A stretch of DNA of 64,000 nucleotides from Pirellulaceae bacterium (GCA_024102795.1 JAGFJK010000334.1:1-64000), one strand, 5' to 3'. Numbered from the stretch's first letter, positions 20,601 to 29,045 are shown. The notes: a model not told the origin generated them from the sequence alone. Numbers and translations: made by a program.

Positions 20601-20643
20601 GTTGCCCCTCGGCCGGCAGTACGTCAACTTCCCAGAGCGTCAC
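17641..20643 (-). CDS. purL: Phosphoribosylformylglycinamidine synthase with two PurS-like N-terminal modules
   Basis: 1000 residues from GTG 20643, which overlaps the tyrA end by 20 bp. It converts FGAR to FGAM using ATP and ammonia from PurQ. The synthetase core starts near residue 215 and carries WSEHCSHK at 245-252, [28 protein letters not shown] and [10 protein letters not shown]. Before it, residues 1-75 and 106-171 each look like a PurS fold; the second begins [12 protein letters not shown] and ends KLLANDSVE, as in free PurS. Small PurL is near 740 residues and needs separate PurS; large PurL is near 1300 and includes the glutaminase. This protein is intermediate. Core call firm; first PurS-like module inferred. 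Confidence 0.93.
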   Translation of the reverse strand: MTLWEVDVLPAEGQPDLHGRQLSAEALDLGLAGRLSIRTARGYLVQGALDRRQVATLAAELLADAVVEQTRIRQLPGGDGNQAASPNGTGLPGGHHPPDGLEPPGKLVHVLLKPGVMDPVAQSALDAAGRLGVPVEAVRTLRKYWLDGLDPDRLDLFCGKLLANDSVELVIPGPLRLERLETGQPYRFRRVIEPLRELDDEGLRKLSERMQLYLSLAEMRTIQEHFRGLDREPTDVELETIAQTWSEHCSHKTLAGRIAYSDEHGERQFENMLKETIFEATRRIRQQLGDDDWCVSVFQDNAGVVRFDDQFHVVFKVETHNHPSALEPYGGANTGLGGVIRDPLGTGLGARPVCNTDVFCFAPPDTPHDQLPPGVLHPRRIMRGVVSGVRDYGNRMGIPTVNGAVYFDPRYLGNPLVYCGNVGLLPRDMWSKQTLAGDLIVVVGGRTGRDGIHGATFSSAELHSGSDVQSGGAVQIGNAITEKMVVDVLLQARDQGLYRAITDCGAGGLSSAVGEMGAELGAVVWLDRAPLKYDGLSYTEIWISEAQERMVLSVPPENWEALRALCAAEGVEATVIGQFEATDRLRLLYEDQQVADLRMDFLHDGRPPVIRQARYEPAPARPLDAAPPRDDYEPVLRALLGSLNIASKEWVIRQYDHEVQGGSVIKPLVGVANDGPSDAAVVRPVLESRRGLVLACGMNPYYGDLDTYHMAASAIDEALRNCVAVGADPARIAILDNFCWGYTDRPETLGSLVRAALACQEVAIGFGTPFISGKDSLNNEFRYVDADGRQQAIAIPPSLLISALGQVDDVRTCVTMDLKSAGNLLYQVGLTRDELGGSHFALVEGLVGGQVPRVDVPLAKATFAALHRAIVAGTVRACHDLSEGGLVVALAEMAFAGGLGAEVTLAGVPCDESVPSEMSGAGGRGVLARLFAESNSRFLCEVPVERQQQFEQLLADVPHARIGQVTAELLTIRAVEGGPPLVEADPINLKAAWQAPLRWR

Positions 20644-21484
20644 GGCGTGTTTTTCCCGTTTCAAGCAGTTCCCGCAGCCTGGCCTGGTCCCCGTTGGACA
20701 GAGCCTGTTGGAAGGCCGACAGTTTTTTCCCAAACTCACCCAGCGACTTCAAGACGTGGTCGCGGTTGTCGCACAGGATCTGCAGCCACATTTCCGGGTC
20801 GCCCGCGGCGATGCGCGTCGTGTCGCGCCAGCCGCCGGCGGTCAGCGGCAAATCCCGCTCGTCCGTGGCGGCGGCCAGCGCCGCGGCGATCACGTGCGGC
20901 GCATGGCTGGTCCGAGCGAGCACCGCATCGTGCTCGGCCGGCTCCATCACGCGCACGCGGGCCCCCAGCGTTTGCCAGAAGTCGGTCAACCGCCGCACGT
21001 CCGGTTCGGCATGTTCCGGCGTGGGAGTGATCACGACCAGCCGCTCGTCGAACAAGTCCTCCCGCGCCGCCTCGGCTCCCGATTTTTCGCTGCCGGCCAG
21101 CGGATGACTGCCGATGAAGACCGGGCCGGCGCCGCCGTCCGGCCCGCGGAAGCAGCCCGGTAATTCCGTCACAATCCGCTGTTTGGTGCTGCCGGCGTCG
21201 GTAATCAGCGCCTGCCGAGTGCAATGGCCGGCAACCTCGCGCACCTGCCCGGCGACCAGACCGACCGGCGTGCAGACAACGATCAGCGAGGCGTGACGGA
21301 CGCCGGCGGCCAGGTCCAGCGTCACCTCGGTGACCGCTCCCCGTCGCAGGGCCGTTTGCAGGCTGGACTGGCGGCGGCTGACGCCGACCACCTGGCAAGC
21401 GGGTCGCGCGCGCCGCAGCGCCAGGCCGATCGACGCGCCGATCAGCCCCATTCCAACCACAGCCACCGTCCGCTCGTCTGCCAT
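20624..21484 (-). CDS. tyrA: Prephenate/arogenate dehydrogenase
   Basis: 286 residues from ATG 21484. It carries an NAD(P)-binding Rossmann motif ([14 protein letters not shown], glycines at 11-16) and the TyrA signature [13 protein letters not shown], with conserved TDAGSTKQ and [11 protein letters not shown] blocks. It oxidatively decarboxylates prephenate or arogenate in tyrosine synthesis. No ACT or chorismate mutase domain is attached. Its stop overlaps the purL start, so tyrosine and purine genes are translationally linked here, an association with no obvious pathway logic. Confidence 0.93.
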   Translation of the reverse strand: MADERTVAVVGMGLIGASIGLALRRARPACQVVGVSRRQSSLQTALRRGAVTEVTLDLAAGVRHASLIVVCTPVGLVAGQVREVAGHCTRQALITDAGSTKQRIVTELPGCFRGPDGGAGPVFIGSHPLAGSEKSGAEAAREDLFDERLVVITPTPEHAEPDVRRLTDFWQTLGARVRVMEPAEHDAVLARTSHAPHVIAAALAAATDERDLPLTAGGWRDTTRIAAGDPEMWLQILCDNRDHVLKSLGEFGKKLSAFQQALSNGDQARLRELLETGKTRRDALGS

Positions 21485-21567
21485 GAGGCCGCTAGTTCGA
21501 GTAGGAACCGTTCTCCCGCTCCGCCGCCCGATTGTAACAAAACGCCGGACGGACAGATCGTCGAAGT

Positions 21568-22194
21568 TCATTCGGGAGCGGGCAGATACTCGACCGCCTG
21601 CGGTCCGCTCACGGAATTCCGCTGGGCCGCCTCGGCTTCCAGCATGACATCCAGCAGTTCGGCGACGGCGCCGGCGGCGTCAGGGCCGATCTGACCCAGG
21701 GCAAAGGCCGCGCTCTTGCGCACCTCGGCCGACGGGTCGCGCAGGGCCGCCGTCAGGTCGGGAACCGCGTCGCGGGCTTCGGGGCCGATCTGAGCCAGCA
21801 CGTCGGCGGCGCGCTGGCGGACCAAGGCCTGCCGGCGAGGGTCCGCGTCCACTTGCCGCAGCTTCTCGCGCAGATAAGGCACCGCCGGCGCGCCGATGCG
21901 GCCCAAGGCGTGCTCGGCCGTTTCGCTGAGTGTCCAGTCATCGACCGAGCGTAGCGCGAGCCTGGTAGACGGAACGGCCCCGGTAGCCGGAACCAGCAGC
22001 CGATCACTCGGTGAACTCGCCTGCGGTTGCACCGGCGCCTGTTGTTGCAGTTGCTCGACCACCGCCGGCGGCAAATCGTCGCTGGCGCAGCCGCCCAGCG
22101 TCGTCCCCAGCGCCGCCAACGCAGCCCCGAGCCACCTCAAACGGCTGATCAAGGCTCGCCGGTCGCTCGAACCGGTCACCCAGTCACCATCCAT
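21568..22194 (-). CDS. HEAT-repeat lipoprotein
   Basis: 208 residues from ATG 22194. A hydrophobic N-terminus ends in the lipobox-like LGGC with Cys36, so lipidation is likely. Residues about 80-185 contain HEAT/PBS-lyase-type repeats, seen as AEHALGRIGAPAVPYLREKL, AADVLAQIGPEARDAVPDL and SAAFALGQIGPDAAGAVAEL. Such repeats mediate protein contact; no partner is apparent. It is the first minus-strand gene of the run leading into tyrA-purL-purQ, 83 bp upstream of tyrA. Confidence 0.85.
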   Translation of the reverse strand: MDGDWVTGSSDRRALISRLRWLGAALAALGTTLGGCASDDLPPAVVEQLQQQAPVQPQASSPSDRLLVPATGAVPSTRLALRSVDDWTLSETAEHALGRIGAPAVPYLREKLRQVDADPRRQALVRQRAADVLAQIGPEARDAVPDLTAALRDPSAEVRKSAAFALGQIGPDAAGAVAELLDVMLEAEAAQRNSVSGPQAVEYLPAPE

Positions 22195-22485
22195 TACCGG
22201 ACCCTCAATCCACTTCAGCGCCTGACGGAAAAGCCGCGGCCGCGATTCTACCACACGGGCTCGCCGGTCGACGCGGGGCGGGAGCCAGAAGGATTGGATT
22301 GTTTCCGCGCCGCCCGCCCCGAGTCTCGAACTCCCGTCAGCGGTTTCGAATTTTTTCCTTGCATTCGCGTTCCACTCGGCAAACAATCATCGCTCCACCC
22401 TGGCCTGGCGCGTTCTCGCGTGACACGCGGCAAACGTGGCCCGCATCCCGATCCAGGTTGGGACGATCCATCGCAGGAGTCCAAC

Positions 22486-22956
22486 ATGCGCGATTCGAAC
22501 TTCCCATCCCCGTGTGTCCGTCCCGCCGCGGCGGATGTTTCTCGTCGCACTTTCCTCTCGGCCATGGCCGCGTCGACGGCGGCTTGCGGCCTGGCGGCGA
22601 AGGCCGCGGGTGCGGCGAATCCCGCCACGGCACGCGGCCTGGCAACCTGGACCGTGTCCGACTTCGAGTCGCTGCGGGGTGACCTGTTCCTGGTCCGCGA
22701 CGCCGCAGGCCGGACGAATCACCTGCGATTGGAAACCGCCGCAGCGGCCAGTAAATCGGCGCCAAGCGGCCTGGGGGCGGCGCCCAGCGGTCCGAGGCGG
22801 GCGGCGTTTTCCTTGCTTTTTCGATCCCCGCCCGAAGGACCGGCCCGCCAGGACGTGTACGAACTGCGGCACCCGAACCTGGGAACATTTTCGCTGCTGC
22901 TGGTGCCAGTCGACCGGCCGTGCCACGCCGTGGTGCTGGAAGCGATCATCAGTTGA
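22486..22956 (+). CDS. DUF6916-like protein with Tat signal
   Basis: 156 residues from ATG 22486 with AGGAG seven bases upstream. SRRTFL at 19-24 followed by an Ala-rich stretch is a twin-arginine signal. The mature part (TVSDFESLRGDLFLV to DVYELRHPNLGTFSLLLVPVDRPCHAVVLEAIIS in segments) matches the small domain found beside tail-collar genes and known to me as DUF6916. A second copy without a signal follows. Function unknown; context suggests it belongs with the collar proteins downstream. Confidence 0.75.
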   Translation: MRDSNFPSPCVRPAAADVSRRTFLSAMAASTAACGLAAKAAGAANPATARGLATWTVSDFESLRGDLFLVRDAAGRTNHLRLETAAAASKSAPSGLGAAPSGPRRAAFSLLFRSPPEGPARQDVYELRHPNLGTFSLLLVPVDRPCHAVVLEAIIS

Positions 22957-22984
22957 TCCTTGGCGAACGGGGGGAAGATTGCCG

Positions 22985-23278
22985 GTGAGCGAGCTGCCAA
23001 CGTTCGATCAGTTTGCGGGGAGTATCGAGGACACGTTTCAGTTGCTGGATGCGACGGACACCGCCTTGCCCGCCCAACTGATCGAAGTCAAACCGCTGGG
23101 AATCTCCGCGGCCGACAACCGCCAGGCGTTCTCCCTGGTGTTCCGTACACGTGACTCGCGAATCCTGCCCCAGCGACTGTACCAGTTGGAGCATCCGCGG
23201 CTGGGCTGCCACGCGCTGTTTCTGGTTCCGCTGGGGCCTGATGGCCAGGGCATGCGGTACGAAGCGATATTTAACTGA
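22985..23278 (+). CDS. DUF6916-like protein, short form
   Basis: 97 residues from GTG 22985, preceded by a GGGGGGAAG ribosome site. It aligns with the preceding protein over its length (FDQFAGSIEDTFQLLD, RLYQLEHPRLGCHALFLVP, MRYEAIFN) but has no export signal. It starts 29 bp after its paralogue and leads into the collar gene array, so the two likely share a transcript. No function known. Confidence 0.75.
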   Translation: MSELPTFDQFAGSIEDTFQLLDATDTALPAQLIEVKPLGISAADNRQAFSLVFRTRDSRILPQRLYQLEHPRLGCHALFLVPLGPDGQGMRYEAIFN

Positions 23279-23343
23279 CGATCCCAACCCTTTGAAGGCG
23301 GCTCGCGCCCGACCGGCGAGCAGTCGCCCGAGGAGCACATGGC

Positions 23344-23862
23344 ATGGCCGAACCGTTCTTGTCGGAAATCCGGGCTTTCGGTTTCAACTTTCCACCCCGC
23401 GGCTGGGCCCAGTGTGATGGGCAACTGCTGTCGATCAGCCAGAACACGGCGCTGTTTTCGCTGTTGGGTACCATCTACGGCGGCGACGGACGGACGACGT
23501 TTGCGTTACCTGACCTGCGTGGACGGACGCCGTTGCATCTGGGAAGTGGCCCCGGACTGACACCTCGAAACCAGGGAAGTCGAGCTGGCACTGAGACCGA
23601 GACGCTGACCGTCGCCAACCTGCCAGGCCACTCGCATGGGCTGCGGGCCAGCAATTCCGCGGCGGGTCAGGAGGCCCCGGCGGGAACGCGCGTGCTGGGG
23701 AGAGTCGAAGAGGACATCGACGGTACCGGAAGTGCCGGCGAAGTGCTGGGCCCATCGGCGGTCGTCGCCACCGGAGGTGGCCAGCCGCACTCGAACATGC
23801 AGCCCTTCCTGGCCTTGAACTTCTGTATCGCCCTGCAAGGCGTGTATCCATCTCGGAGTTAG
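23344..23862 (+). CDS. Tail-collar (MdpB-like) protein, type A
   Basis: 172 residues. The phage tail collar domain of microcystin-dependent-protein (MdpB) relatives is visible: EIRAFGFNFPPRGWAQCDGQ, NTALFSLLGTIYGGDGRTT, FALPDLRGRTPLH, then LPGHSHGL and the closing NMQPFLALNFCIAL-QGVYPSRS. The domain is related to T4 short-tail-fibre gp12 and is widespread outside phages. Type A is marked by RVLGRVEEDIDG. Closest relative in the window is the gene at 25618. Confidence 0.9.
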   Translation: MAEPFLSEIRAFGFNFPPRGWAQCDGQLLSISQNTALFSLLGTIYGGDGRTTFALPDLRGRTPLHLGSGPGLTPRNQGSRAGTETETLTVANLPGHSHGLRASNSAAGQEAPAGTRVLGRVEEDIDGTGSAGEVLGPSAVVATGGGQPHSNMQPFLALNFCIALQGVYPSRS

Positions 23863-23913
23863 GTTTCGGCTGCCGCACCGTTTCCTCCGGGAGACCCTAC
23901 TGAGGTACTTGCA

Positions 23914-24426
23914 ATGTCTGAACCTTTCATCGGCGAAATCCGTCTCTTCGCCGGCAACTTCGCCCCTCGCAACTGGGCTTTCTGCGACGGCCAGTTGCTA
24001 AGTATCGCCAGCAACACGGCCCTGTTTTCCCTGCTGGGCACGACTTACGGCGGCAATGGCATGACGACGTTCGCGCTGCCCGACTTGCGGGGCCGGATTC
24101 CGGTCCACAACGGCTCGGGCCCGGGCCTGACGCCACGACCGCTAGGGCAGACCGGCGGCGAGGAGCGGGTCACGCTCAACGAGTCTCAGATCCCGTCCCA
24201 TGCTCACTCGCTGCTGGGCACCAGTGATGCCGACAACACGTCGCCCCAAGCCCGCTTGCTGGCTGAAGCGGGCGAGGACATCTACACCGACGGCAACGCC
24301 AACACGCCGCTCAGCCCGCAAGCCGTCGCCAATGCGGGCGGCGGTCAGTCGCACAACAACATGCAACCCTACGTGGGTGTGCACTTCATCATCGCCTTGT
24401 CCGGCATATTCCCTCCACGCGACTAG
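23914..24426 (+). CDS. Tail-collar (MdpB-like) protein, type B
   Basis: 170 residues with the same collar layout (LFAGNFAPRNWAFCDGQ, FALPDLRGRIPVH, PSHAHSLLG, QPYVGVHFIIALSGIFPPRD). Type B is marked by ADNTSPQARLLAEAGEDIY and NANTPLSPQAV. It has the same length as its counterpart at 26161. It follows the type A gene by 51 bp. Confidence 0.9.
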   Translation: MSEPFIGEIRLFAGNFAPRNWAFCDGQLLSIASNTALFSLLGTTYGGNGMTTFALPDLRGRIPVHNGSGPGLTPRPLGQTGGEERVTLNESQIPSHAHSLLGTSDADNTSPQARLLAEAGEDIYTDGNANTPLSPQAVANAGGGQSHNNMQPYVGVHFIIALSGIFPPRD

Positions 24427-24436
24427 GAACGTCGAA

Positions 24437-24955
24437 ATGTCCGAACCCTTTATCGCCGAGATCCGCATCTGGGGCCTGAACTTCGCTCCGCGGGGATGGG
24501 CCTTCTGCGACGGTCAGTTGTTGTCGATCGCTCAGAACACGGCCCTGTTCTCGCTCCTGGGCACCACCTTCGGCGGCGATGGTACAACGACTTTCGGCCT
24601 GCCCGATATGCGTGGTCGAGCTCCATTGCATCCGGGACAAGGGCCCGGGCTGTCGCTACGCCGTCTGGGTGACCGAGCGGGTGCCGAGAACGATACGCTC
24701 TCGCTGGGCGAGGTGCCCAGCCACTCGCACACCCTGCAAGCATCGTCGAATGAAGCCGATGACGACGCGCCCGAAGGCAACGTCCCCGCCGCGTCCGAGG
24801 ACGTGCCGTTGTTCGCCGAGGCCGGGGCGCTGGTCGATATGAAGTCCGGGGCGCTGGGTACCACCGGCAGCGGTCAGCCTCATCCCAACATGCAGCCGTT
24901 CCTCGTCTTGAATTTCACGCTTGCCCTGACGGGGATTTTCCCGTCTCGTAGTTGA
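24437..24955 (+). CDS. Tail-collar (MdpB-like) protein, type C
   Basis: 172 residues; collar motifs LNFAPRGWAFCDGQ, GLPDMRGRAPLH, SHSHTLQASSNEADDDAPEG. Type C is marked by an acidic insert and VPAASEDVPLFAEAG, shared with the gene at 26715. It begins 10 bp after the type B stop, and its own TGA overlaps the ATG of the GNAT gene by one base. Confidence 0.9.
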   Translation: MSEPFIAEIRIWGLNFAPRGWAFCDGQLLSIAQNTALFSLLGTTFGGDGTTTFGLPDMRGRAPLHPGQGPGLSLRRLGDRAGAENDTLSLGEVPSHSHTLQASSNEADDDAPEGNVPAASEDVPLFAEAGALVDMKSGALGTTGSGQPHPNMQPFLVLNFTLALTGIFPSRS

Positions 24956-25449
24956 TGGATTCTGGCACAGTCAACTGCCGACCGAGCGCGGAGGCGGACG
25001 CCGAATTCCTGTACCAGGTGTACGCCAGCACTCGGTTCGAGGAACTCGCGCCCGTCCCCTGGACGAACCCGCAGAAGGAGCAGTTCCTGCGGCAGCAGTT
25101 TCACGCGCAGGACCGGCACTACAAGCAGCACTTCCCGCGGGCCAGTTACCTGGTCGTGGAACTGAATGAAAAGCCGATCGGCCGTTTGTACGTCGATCGA
25201 ACGGACAATCTGCTGCGGATCATCGACATCGCCTTGCTACCCGAGAGCCGCGGGCAAGGCATCGGCGGGGCGCTGGTGCGGCAACTGTTGGACGAAGCGC
25301 GGGCCAGTGGCAAGCCGGTGCAGATCCACGTGGAAGCGAATAATCCGGCGCTGCGGCTGTATGAGCGGCTGGGGTTTGCCCGCGTGGAAGACGTGGGCGT
25401 TTACTATCGCCTGGTCTGGGATGCGAGCCGAGTCCCCAGCTCCGAATGA
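24955..25449 (+). CDS. GNAT family N-acetyltransferase
   Basis: 164 residues from ATG 24955, overlapping the previous stop as TGATG. The acetyl-CoA-binding motif A is IALLPESRGQGIGGALV with RGQGIG at 99-104, and motif B is NNPALRLYERLGFARV. The acceptor is unknown. It sits between the two A-B-C collar cassettes and is probably cotranscribed, so it may modify collar proteins or a small molecule linked to them; that is inference only. Confidence 0.92.
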   Translation: MDSGTVNCRPSAEADAEFLYQVYASTRFEELAPVPWTNPQKEQFLRQQFHAQDRHYKQHFPRASYLVVELNEKPIGRLYVDRTDNLLRIIDIALLPESRGQGIGGALVRQLLDEARASGKPVQIHVEANNPALRLYERLGFARVEDVGVYYRLVWDASRVPSSE

Positions 25450-25617
25450 CCAGGTTCGGCGCCGCCGAGCGGCTTGCGGGAAAGCGGGAGCTACTCGGGA
25501 GAATCCGAGGAATTTGCTTGCATCGCCAGGTTCCGGCCGTCACAATCGGCAGTCCTGTCGGAACGATGCCCGATCCATTCGCTGCGCGGTTCGAACTGTT
25601 GCGGAGGAACACCGACC

Positions 25618-26136
25618 ATGGCCACACCCTATCTGGCGGAGATCCGGGCGTTCGGCTTTAACTTCCCGCCGCGCGGCTGGGCCCTGTGCGACGGCCAGTT
25701 GCTGCCGATCAACCAGAACCAGGCCCTGTTCTCGCTGCTCGGCACGACCTACGGCGGAGACGGCAGGACCACGTTCGCCTTGCCTGACCTGCGCGGCCGG
25801 ACTGCGGTGAAGTTCGGACAGGGGCCTGGGCTCGCGGCCTACCAGTTGGGCAGCGGCGGCGGTCAGGAGACGGTTGCCGTGTCGCTGGCCCAGCTACCGG
25901 CCCACTCGCACGGCTTGCAGGCCAGCAGCGCGGCGGCCAGTCAGGAAGCGCCGTCCAACACGCGCGTGCTGGGCAAGGTCGAGGAGGACATCTATGGAGC
26001 GGGGGCGGCCAATCAGCCGCTAGGCGCCTCGGCCGTCGGCAGCACCGGTGGCGGCCAGGCACACGAGAACATGCAGCCGTTCCTGGTGCTCAATTTCTGT
26101 ATCGCCCTGCAGGGCGTCTTTCCGTCGCGGAACTAG
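25618..26136 (+). CDS. Tail-collar (MdpB-like) protein, type A, second copy
   Basis: 172 residues from ATG 25618 with GGAGG ten bases upstream. Closest to the gene at 23344: it shares EIRAFGFNFPPRGW, HSHGLQASSAAASQEAPS and RVLGKVEEDIYG, and the two are equal in length. The preceding 168 bp after the GNAT stop is the largest gap in the cluster. Confidence 0.9.
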   Translation: MATPYLAEIRAFGFNFPPRGWALCDGQLLPINQNQALFSLLGTTYGGDGRTTFALPDLRGRTAVKFGQGPGLAAYQLGSGGGQETVAVSLAQLPAHSHGLQASSAAASQEAPSNTRVLGKVEEDIYGAGAANQPLGASAVGSTGGGQAHENMQPFLVLNFCIALQGVFPSRN

Positions 26137-26160
26137 GCGACAAGATACAAGGGACTTTCC

Positions 26161-26673
26161 ATGTCCGATCCCTATGTCGGTGAGATCCGCCTGTTCGCGG
26201 GCAACTACGCGCCGCGAGGCTGGGCGTTCTGCGATGGCCAGCTTCTGGCCATCGCCTCGAACGACGCCCTGTTCTCGCTGCTCGGCACGACCTACGGCGG
26301 CGACGGCCGGACGACGTTCGCCTTGCCCGATCTGCGGGGACGAGTGCCCTTGCATCAGGGCGCGGGGCCGGGACGTTCGCCGCGCACCCTGGGAGCCAAG
26401 GGAGGCCAGGAAAGCGTGGCGCTGAACGCCGCTCAGATGCCCGCCCACTCGCACCCGCTGCTGGGCACGGCCGACGCCGACAATACGTCGCCTCAGGACC
26501 GCACGCTGGCCGAGGCGGGCGAGGATATCTACGCCCGCGGCGACGCCAACACGCCGCTCAGCCCCCAAGCGATCCTCAACACGGGCGGGTCCCAACCTCA
26601 CGCGAACATGCAGCCGTTCCTGGGCATTTACTACATTATCGCCCTGGAAGGTGTTTATCCATCCCGATCATAG
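26161..26673 (+). CDS. Tail-collar (MdpB-like) protein, type B, second copy
   Basis: 170 residues, equal in length to the type B gene at 23914 and sharing LFAGNYAPRGWAFCDGQ, the ADADNTSPQDRTLAEAGEDIY block and DANTPLSPQAI. It starts 24 bp after the second type A gene. Confidence 0.9.
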   Translation: MSDPYVGEIRLFAGNYAPRGWAFCDGQLLAIASNDALFSLLGTTYGGDGRTTFALPDLRGRVPLHQGAGPGRSPRTLGAKGGQESVALNAAQMPAHSHPLLGTADADNTSPQDRTLAEAGEDIYARGDANTPLSPQAILNTGGSQPHANMQPFLGIYYIIALEGVYPSRS

Positions 26674-26714
26674 GCCATCCGGTCGCAGGCTAACCAGAAC
26701 GCAGGAGCCGAGGC

Positions 26715-27233
26715 ATGTCCGAACCGTTTCTCGCCGAGATCCGCTTGTGGGGATTCAACTTCGCGCCGCGTGGCTGGGCCTTCTGTGACGGCCAATTGTT
26801 GCAAATCTCGCAGAATACCGCCCTGTTTGCGCTGGTCGGCAGCACGTTCGGCGGCGATGGACGCTCGACGTTCGCCCTGCCCGACCTGCGGGGTCGAGCG
26901 CCCGTGCATCCGGGCCAGGGCCCCGGTCTGTCCGCTCGCCGCTGGGGCGAAAAGGGCGGCGACGAGAACGTGACGCTCACCGAGGCACAGCTCCCCAGCC
27001 ACAGCCACGCCCTGCAGGCATCGTCGGACGAGGCGGAAGACGACGCGCCGGCGGGACACGTGCCCGCCGCGTCGGAGGATGTCCCGCTGTTCGCCGAAGC
27101 CGGCAATCTGGTGAACATGAACGCCGCCGCCCTGGGAAACAGCGGCGGCGGAGAGCCTCATGCCAACCTGCAGCCCTACCTGGCGCTAAACTTCTGTATT
27201 GCCCTGACCGGCATATTCCCGCCGCGCAACTGA
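26715..27233 (+). CDS. Tail-collar (MdpB-like) protein, type C, second copy
   Basis: 172 residues, equal in length to the type C gene at 24437 and sharing the acidic SSDEAEDDAPAG insert and VPAASEDVPLFAEAG. Preceded by AGGAG. Last gene of the second A-B-C cassette. Confidence 0.9.
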   Translation: MSEPFLAEIRLWGFNFAPRGWAFCDGQLLQISQNTALFALVGSTFGGDGRSTFALPDLRGRAPVHPGQGPGLSARRWGEKGGDENVTLTEAQLPSHSHALQASSDEAEDDAPAGHVPAASEDVPLFAEAGNLVNMNAAALGNSGGGEPHANLQPYLALNFCIALTGIFPPRN

Positions 27234-27307
27234 CGCCACACCGGCCTGGTCCTCAACGTGGTAGAATTGGAGGTCTCACCACAGGTCACTCGAGGAAACC
27301 AGGCGCG

Positions 27308-27688
27308 ATGAAGCAGATTCTGCTGATTGGAGTGGCGGTCGTCGGCGTCGTCGGCGGACTGCTGTACCTGCTCTGGACCACGGGTTACCAGTTGTACCGG
27401 GACTGGAAGCTGGGCCGGGAGGTCGAACAGATCCGCGAGGCCAGCGCCGATCTGCGCCGCAAGCGCCGGGAACAGGCGGCCGCGCGGCTGGCCAACGGCT
27501 GCGAGCATCTGTTCGACGCGAGCTACGGGGAGTTTCCGGCGGGAGTTTGCAGCCGCTGCGGCCTGGAAAAGACCAAGCCTCCTGGCCCCTGCGATCACCA
27601 GTGGAAACGCCAGGACGGGAACACGCCCGGTGCCTACTGCGCCAAGTGCGGCAAACAATACCGCGGCACCTCGGCCCTGGGTGCGTGA
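27308..27688 (+). CDS. Small membrane protein with duplicated zinc-knuckle motif
   Basis: 126 residues. Residues 4-24 form one membrane segment, followed by a basic/acidic helix (about 30-60). The C-terminal half contains two copies of C-x-H then CxxC: Cys65-x-His67 with Cys81/Cys84, and Cys95-x-His97 with Cys111/Cys114; the spacing between Cys pairs is 16 in both. Each could bind one zinc. GAGGAAACC precedes the start. I do not recognise the family. The end of the gene and its stop lie inside a 20-bp tandem duplication. Confidence 0.75.
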   Translation: MKQILLIGVAVVGVVGGLLYLLWTTGYQLYRDWKLGREVEQIREASADLRRKRREQAAARLANGCEHLFDASYGEFPAGVCSRCGLEKTKPPGPCDHQWKRQDGNTPGAYCAKCGKQYRGTSALGA

Positions 27689-27711
27689 GAGCGGCCCTGG
27701 GTGCGTGAGAG
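27672..27711. repeat. 20-bp tandem duplication over the stop codon
   Basis: CGGCCCTGGGTGCGTGAGAG appears twice in succession; the first copy supplies the last codons and TGA of the zinc-knuckle gene. Confidence 0.75.
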
Positions 27712-27751
27712 CGGCGTGTCAAAGCCGAAAACCCGGCGCGCTCACCCCTAC

Positions 27752-27921
27752 TTCAAATCCCGCCGGCTTGCCCAGCGGATTGTTCGGTTTCCAGCTACAG
27801 CACACGCCGCACTGACACCGTCTTCAAATCCCGCCGGCTTGCCCCGCGGGATTCGTAGGCGCAGGCCTGGACCGCCCTTAGTGAGAAGCCGAAAATCCGC
27901 CGGGCAAGCCGGCGGGATTCG
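27752..27921. repeat. Three palindromic CCCGCCGGCTTGCC repeats
   Basis: Copies at about 27752-27780 and 27823-27853 (direct) and 27889-27921 (inverted) share AATCCCGCCGGCTTGCC and, in two, a trailing GGCGGGATTCG. They occupy most of the gene-free interval 27689-28065; nothing else is recognised there. Confidence 0.7.
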
Positions 27922-28065
27922 CAAGCGCATGCCTGGATCCGTCACCAACCCGGATGACGCCGGCTTGCACGCGACGCTCGCCAAGGCACTGCCCGCTTCC
28001 GTGGCCTCCCTCGCTTACGCTTCGTGCTGACAATTCAGACGACGTCTCGATCCAATCCGCTCGAT

Positions 28066-28323
28066 CTAGTCCGCTGCCTCGCCGTTGCGCGGGTTGAGCC
28101 GCAGCAGCTCGCTTTGCGGGATCTCGATCCAGGGCTCGTCCCAGGTCAGCTTGACGAAGTACCACCACTCGTGCGTCGGCCGTCGCCCGGTGACCCCGTC
28201 CTCCAGCCCCACGATTGTGCCGGCGACGCGATCCTGGCTGGCCGCCCGCCGCCGAAACAGGGCGCTGCGCGGCGTCGGAACCTGGACCCGCTGACCAATT
28301 TCAAATGCCGCCGGATGATCCAT
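28066..28323 (-). CDS. Small conserved-looking hypothetical protein
   Basis: 85 residues from ATG 28323. No signal peptide or membrane segment. The pattern FEIGQRVQVPTPRS, AGTIVGLED and EWWYFVKLTWDEP followed by IPQSELL resembles a small beta-barrel, such as a Tudor/SH3-like or chromo-like fold, but I cannot assign a family. It starts 27 bp after the lipoprotein gene stop and is probably in the same unit. Confidence 0.65.
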   Translation of the reverse strand: MDHPAAFEIGQRVQVPTPRSALFRRRAASQDRVAGTIVGLEDGVTGRRPTHEWWYFVKLTWDEPWIEIPQSELLRLNPRNGEAAD

Positions 28324-28350
28324 GAGATGCCTGTACTGTCTGCAAGGCCC

Positions 28351-28821
28351 TCATGGCTGTGCCGCGCGGCGAAAACGAATCGTCCCCAGGCTGACCGCGT
28401 CGCCCCCCTCGGGTGGCCGCATCACGAACTCGTCGGGCCCCGTGAACGTCAGCTCGAACTGCTTCTGATTGCCCCGCTCGTCCTGGGACTGAATCGTCAC
28501 CTGGTCCCCCTCGGAACGCACCACCTCCCAGGTCCCCCGAGTGGACTGATCCAGCGGGCCAATCTTGAATGTCATCTCCATCTGGCCCGTCTTGTCGAAG
28601 TGCAGCTTGAGCGTGGCTGCCTTCATCCCGCCCAGCATCATCTGGGCCAGCGGATTGGCCAGCGGGGACTTGCTGTCGCCCGATTGCCGCTCCACCTCCT
28701 GCTGATTGATATCGAACTGGCCGTCCCAGTGCCCGACCAGCCGATCGTGGGCCGACGGTCCGCAGCCTGACAGCAACAACAACAGCAGACCGCAGACAAG
28801 GCAAAACCATCGGCCGGACAT
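28351..28821 (-). CDS. Putative lipoprotein
   Basis: 156 residues. The signal sequence WFCLVCGLLLLLLSGC ends in a lipobox with Cys20. The mature part (LVGHWDGQFDIN, KLHFDKTGQMEMTF, TRGTWEVVRSEGDQVTI, FELTFTGPDEFVMRPP) has the strand pattern of a small lipocalin-like or DUF-type beta domain often seen in planctomycete lipoproteins. Function unknown. Confidence 0.8.
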   Translation of the reverse strand: MSGRWFCLVCGLLLLLLSGCGPSAHDRLVGHWDGQFDINQQEVERQSGDSKSPLANPLAQMMLGGMKAATLKLHFDKTGQMEMTFKIGPLDQSTRGTWEVVRSEGDQVTIQSQDERGNQKQFELTFTGPDEFVMRPPEGGDAVSLGTIRFRRAAQP

Positions 28822-28979
28822 ACGTCGGCTCCTACCACGGATTGAACTGGTTGCTGCCCGGCCAGTTCCGGGACGCCAGCAGCGGGGCCTTGTAGCCTAG
28901 TGTGACCGAACGCCGAAGTAAAGACGCGCTCAATCAATCCACCGCCGACTGACGGGCCCGCGGCCGGCAGGGTAAGATT

Positions 28980-29045
28980 TCGCACTGACTGCCCGGCCCG
29001 CGCACTGACTGTCCAGTCCGCCCTCTGACAGCCCAGCCCGTTGGC
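28980..29045. repeat. Imperfect tandem repeat before galT
   Basis: Three degenerate units of about 21-23 bp with CACTGACTG/CTCTGACAG cores and CCCAGCCCG-like tails lie 50 bp upstream of galT. Confidence 0.5.

Noticed and set aside
22486..27233. Prophage or contractile injection system
   Set aside because: Only collar-domain and DUF6916-like genes are present; no sheath, tube, baseplate, capsid, terminase or integrase. The collar family is common outside phages.
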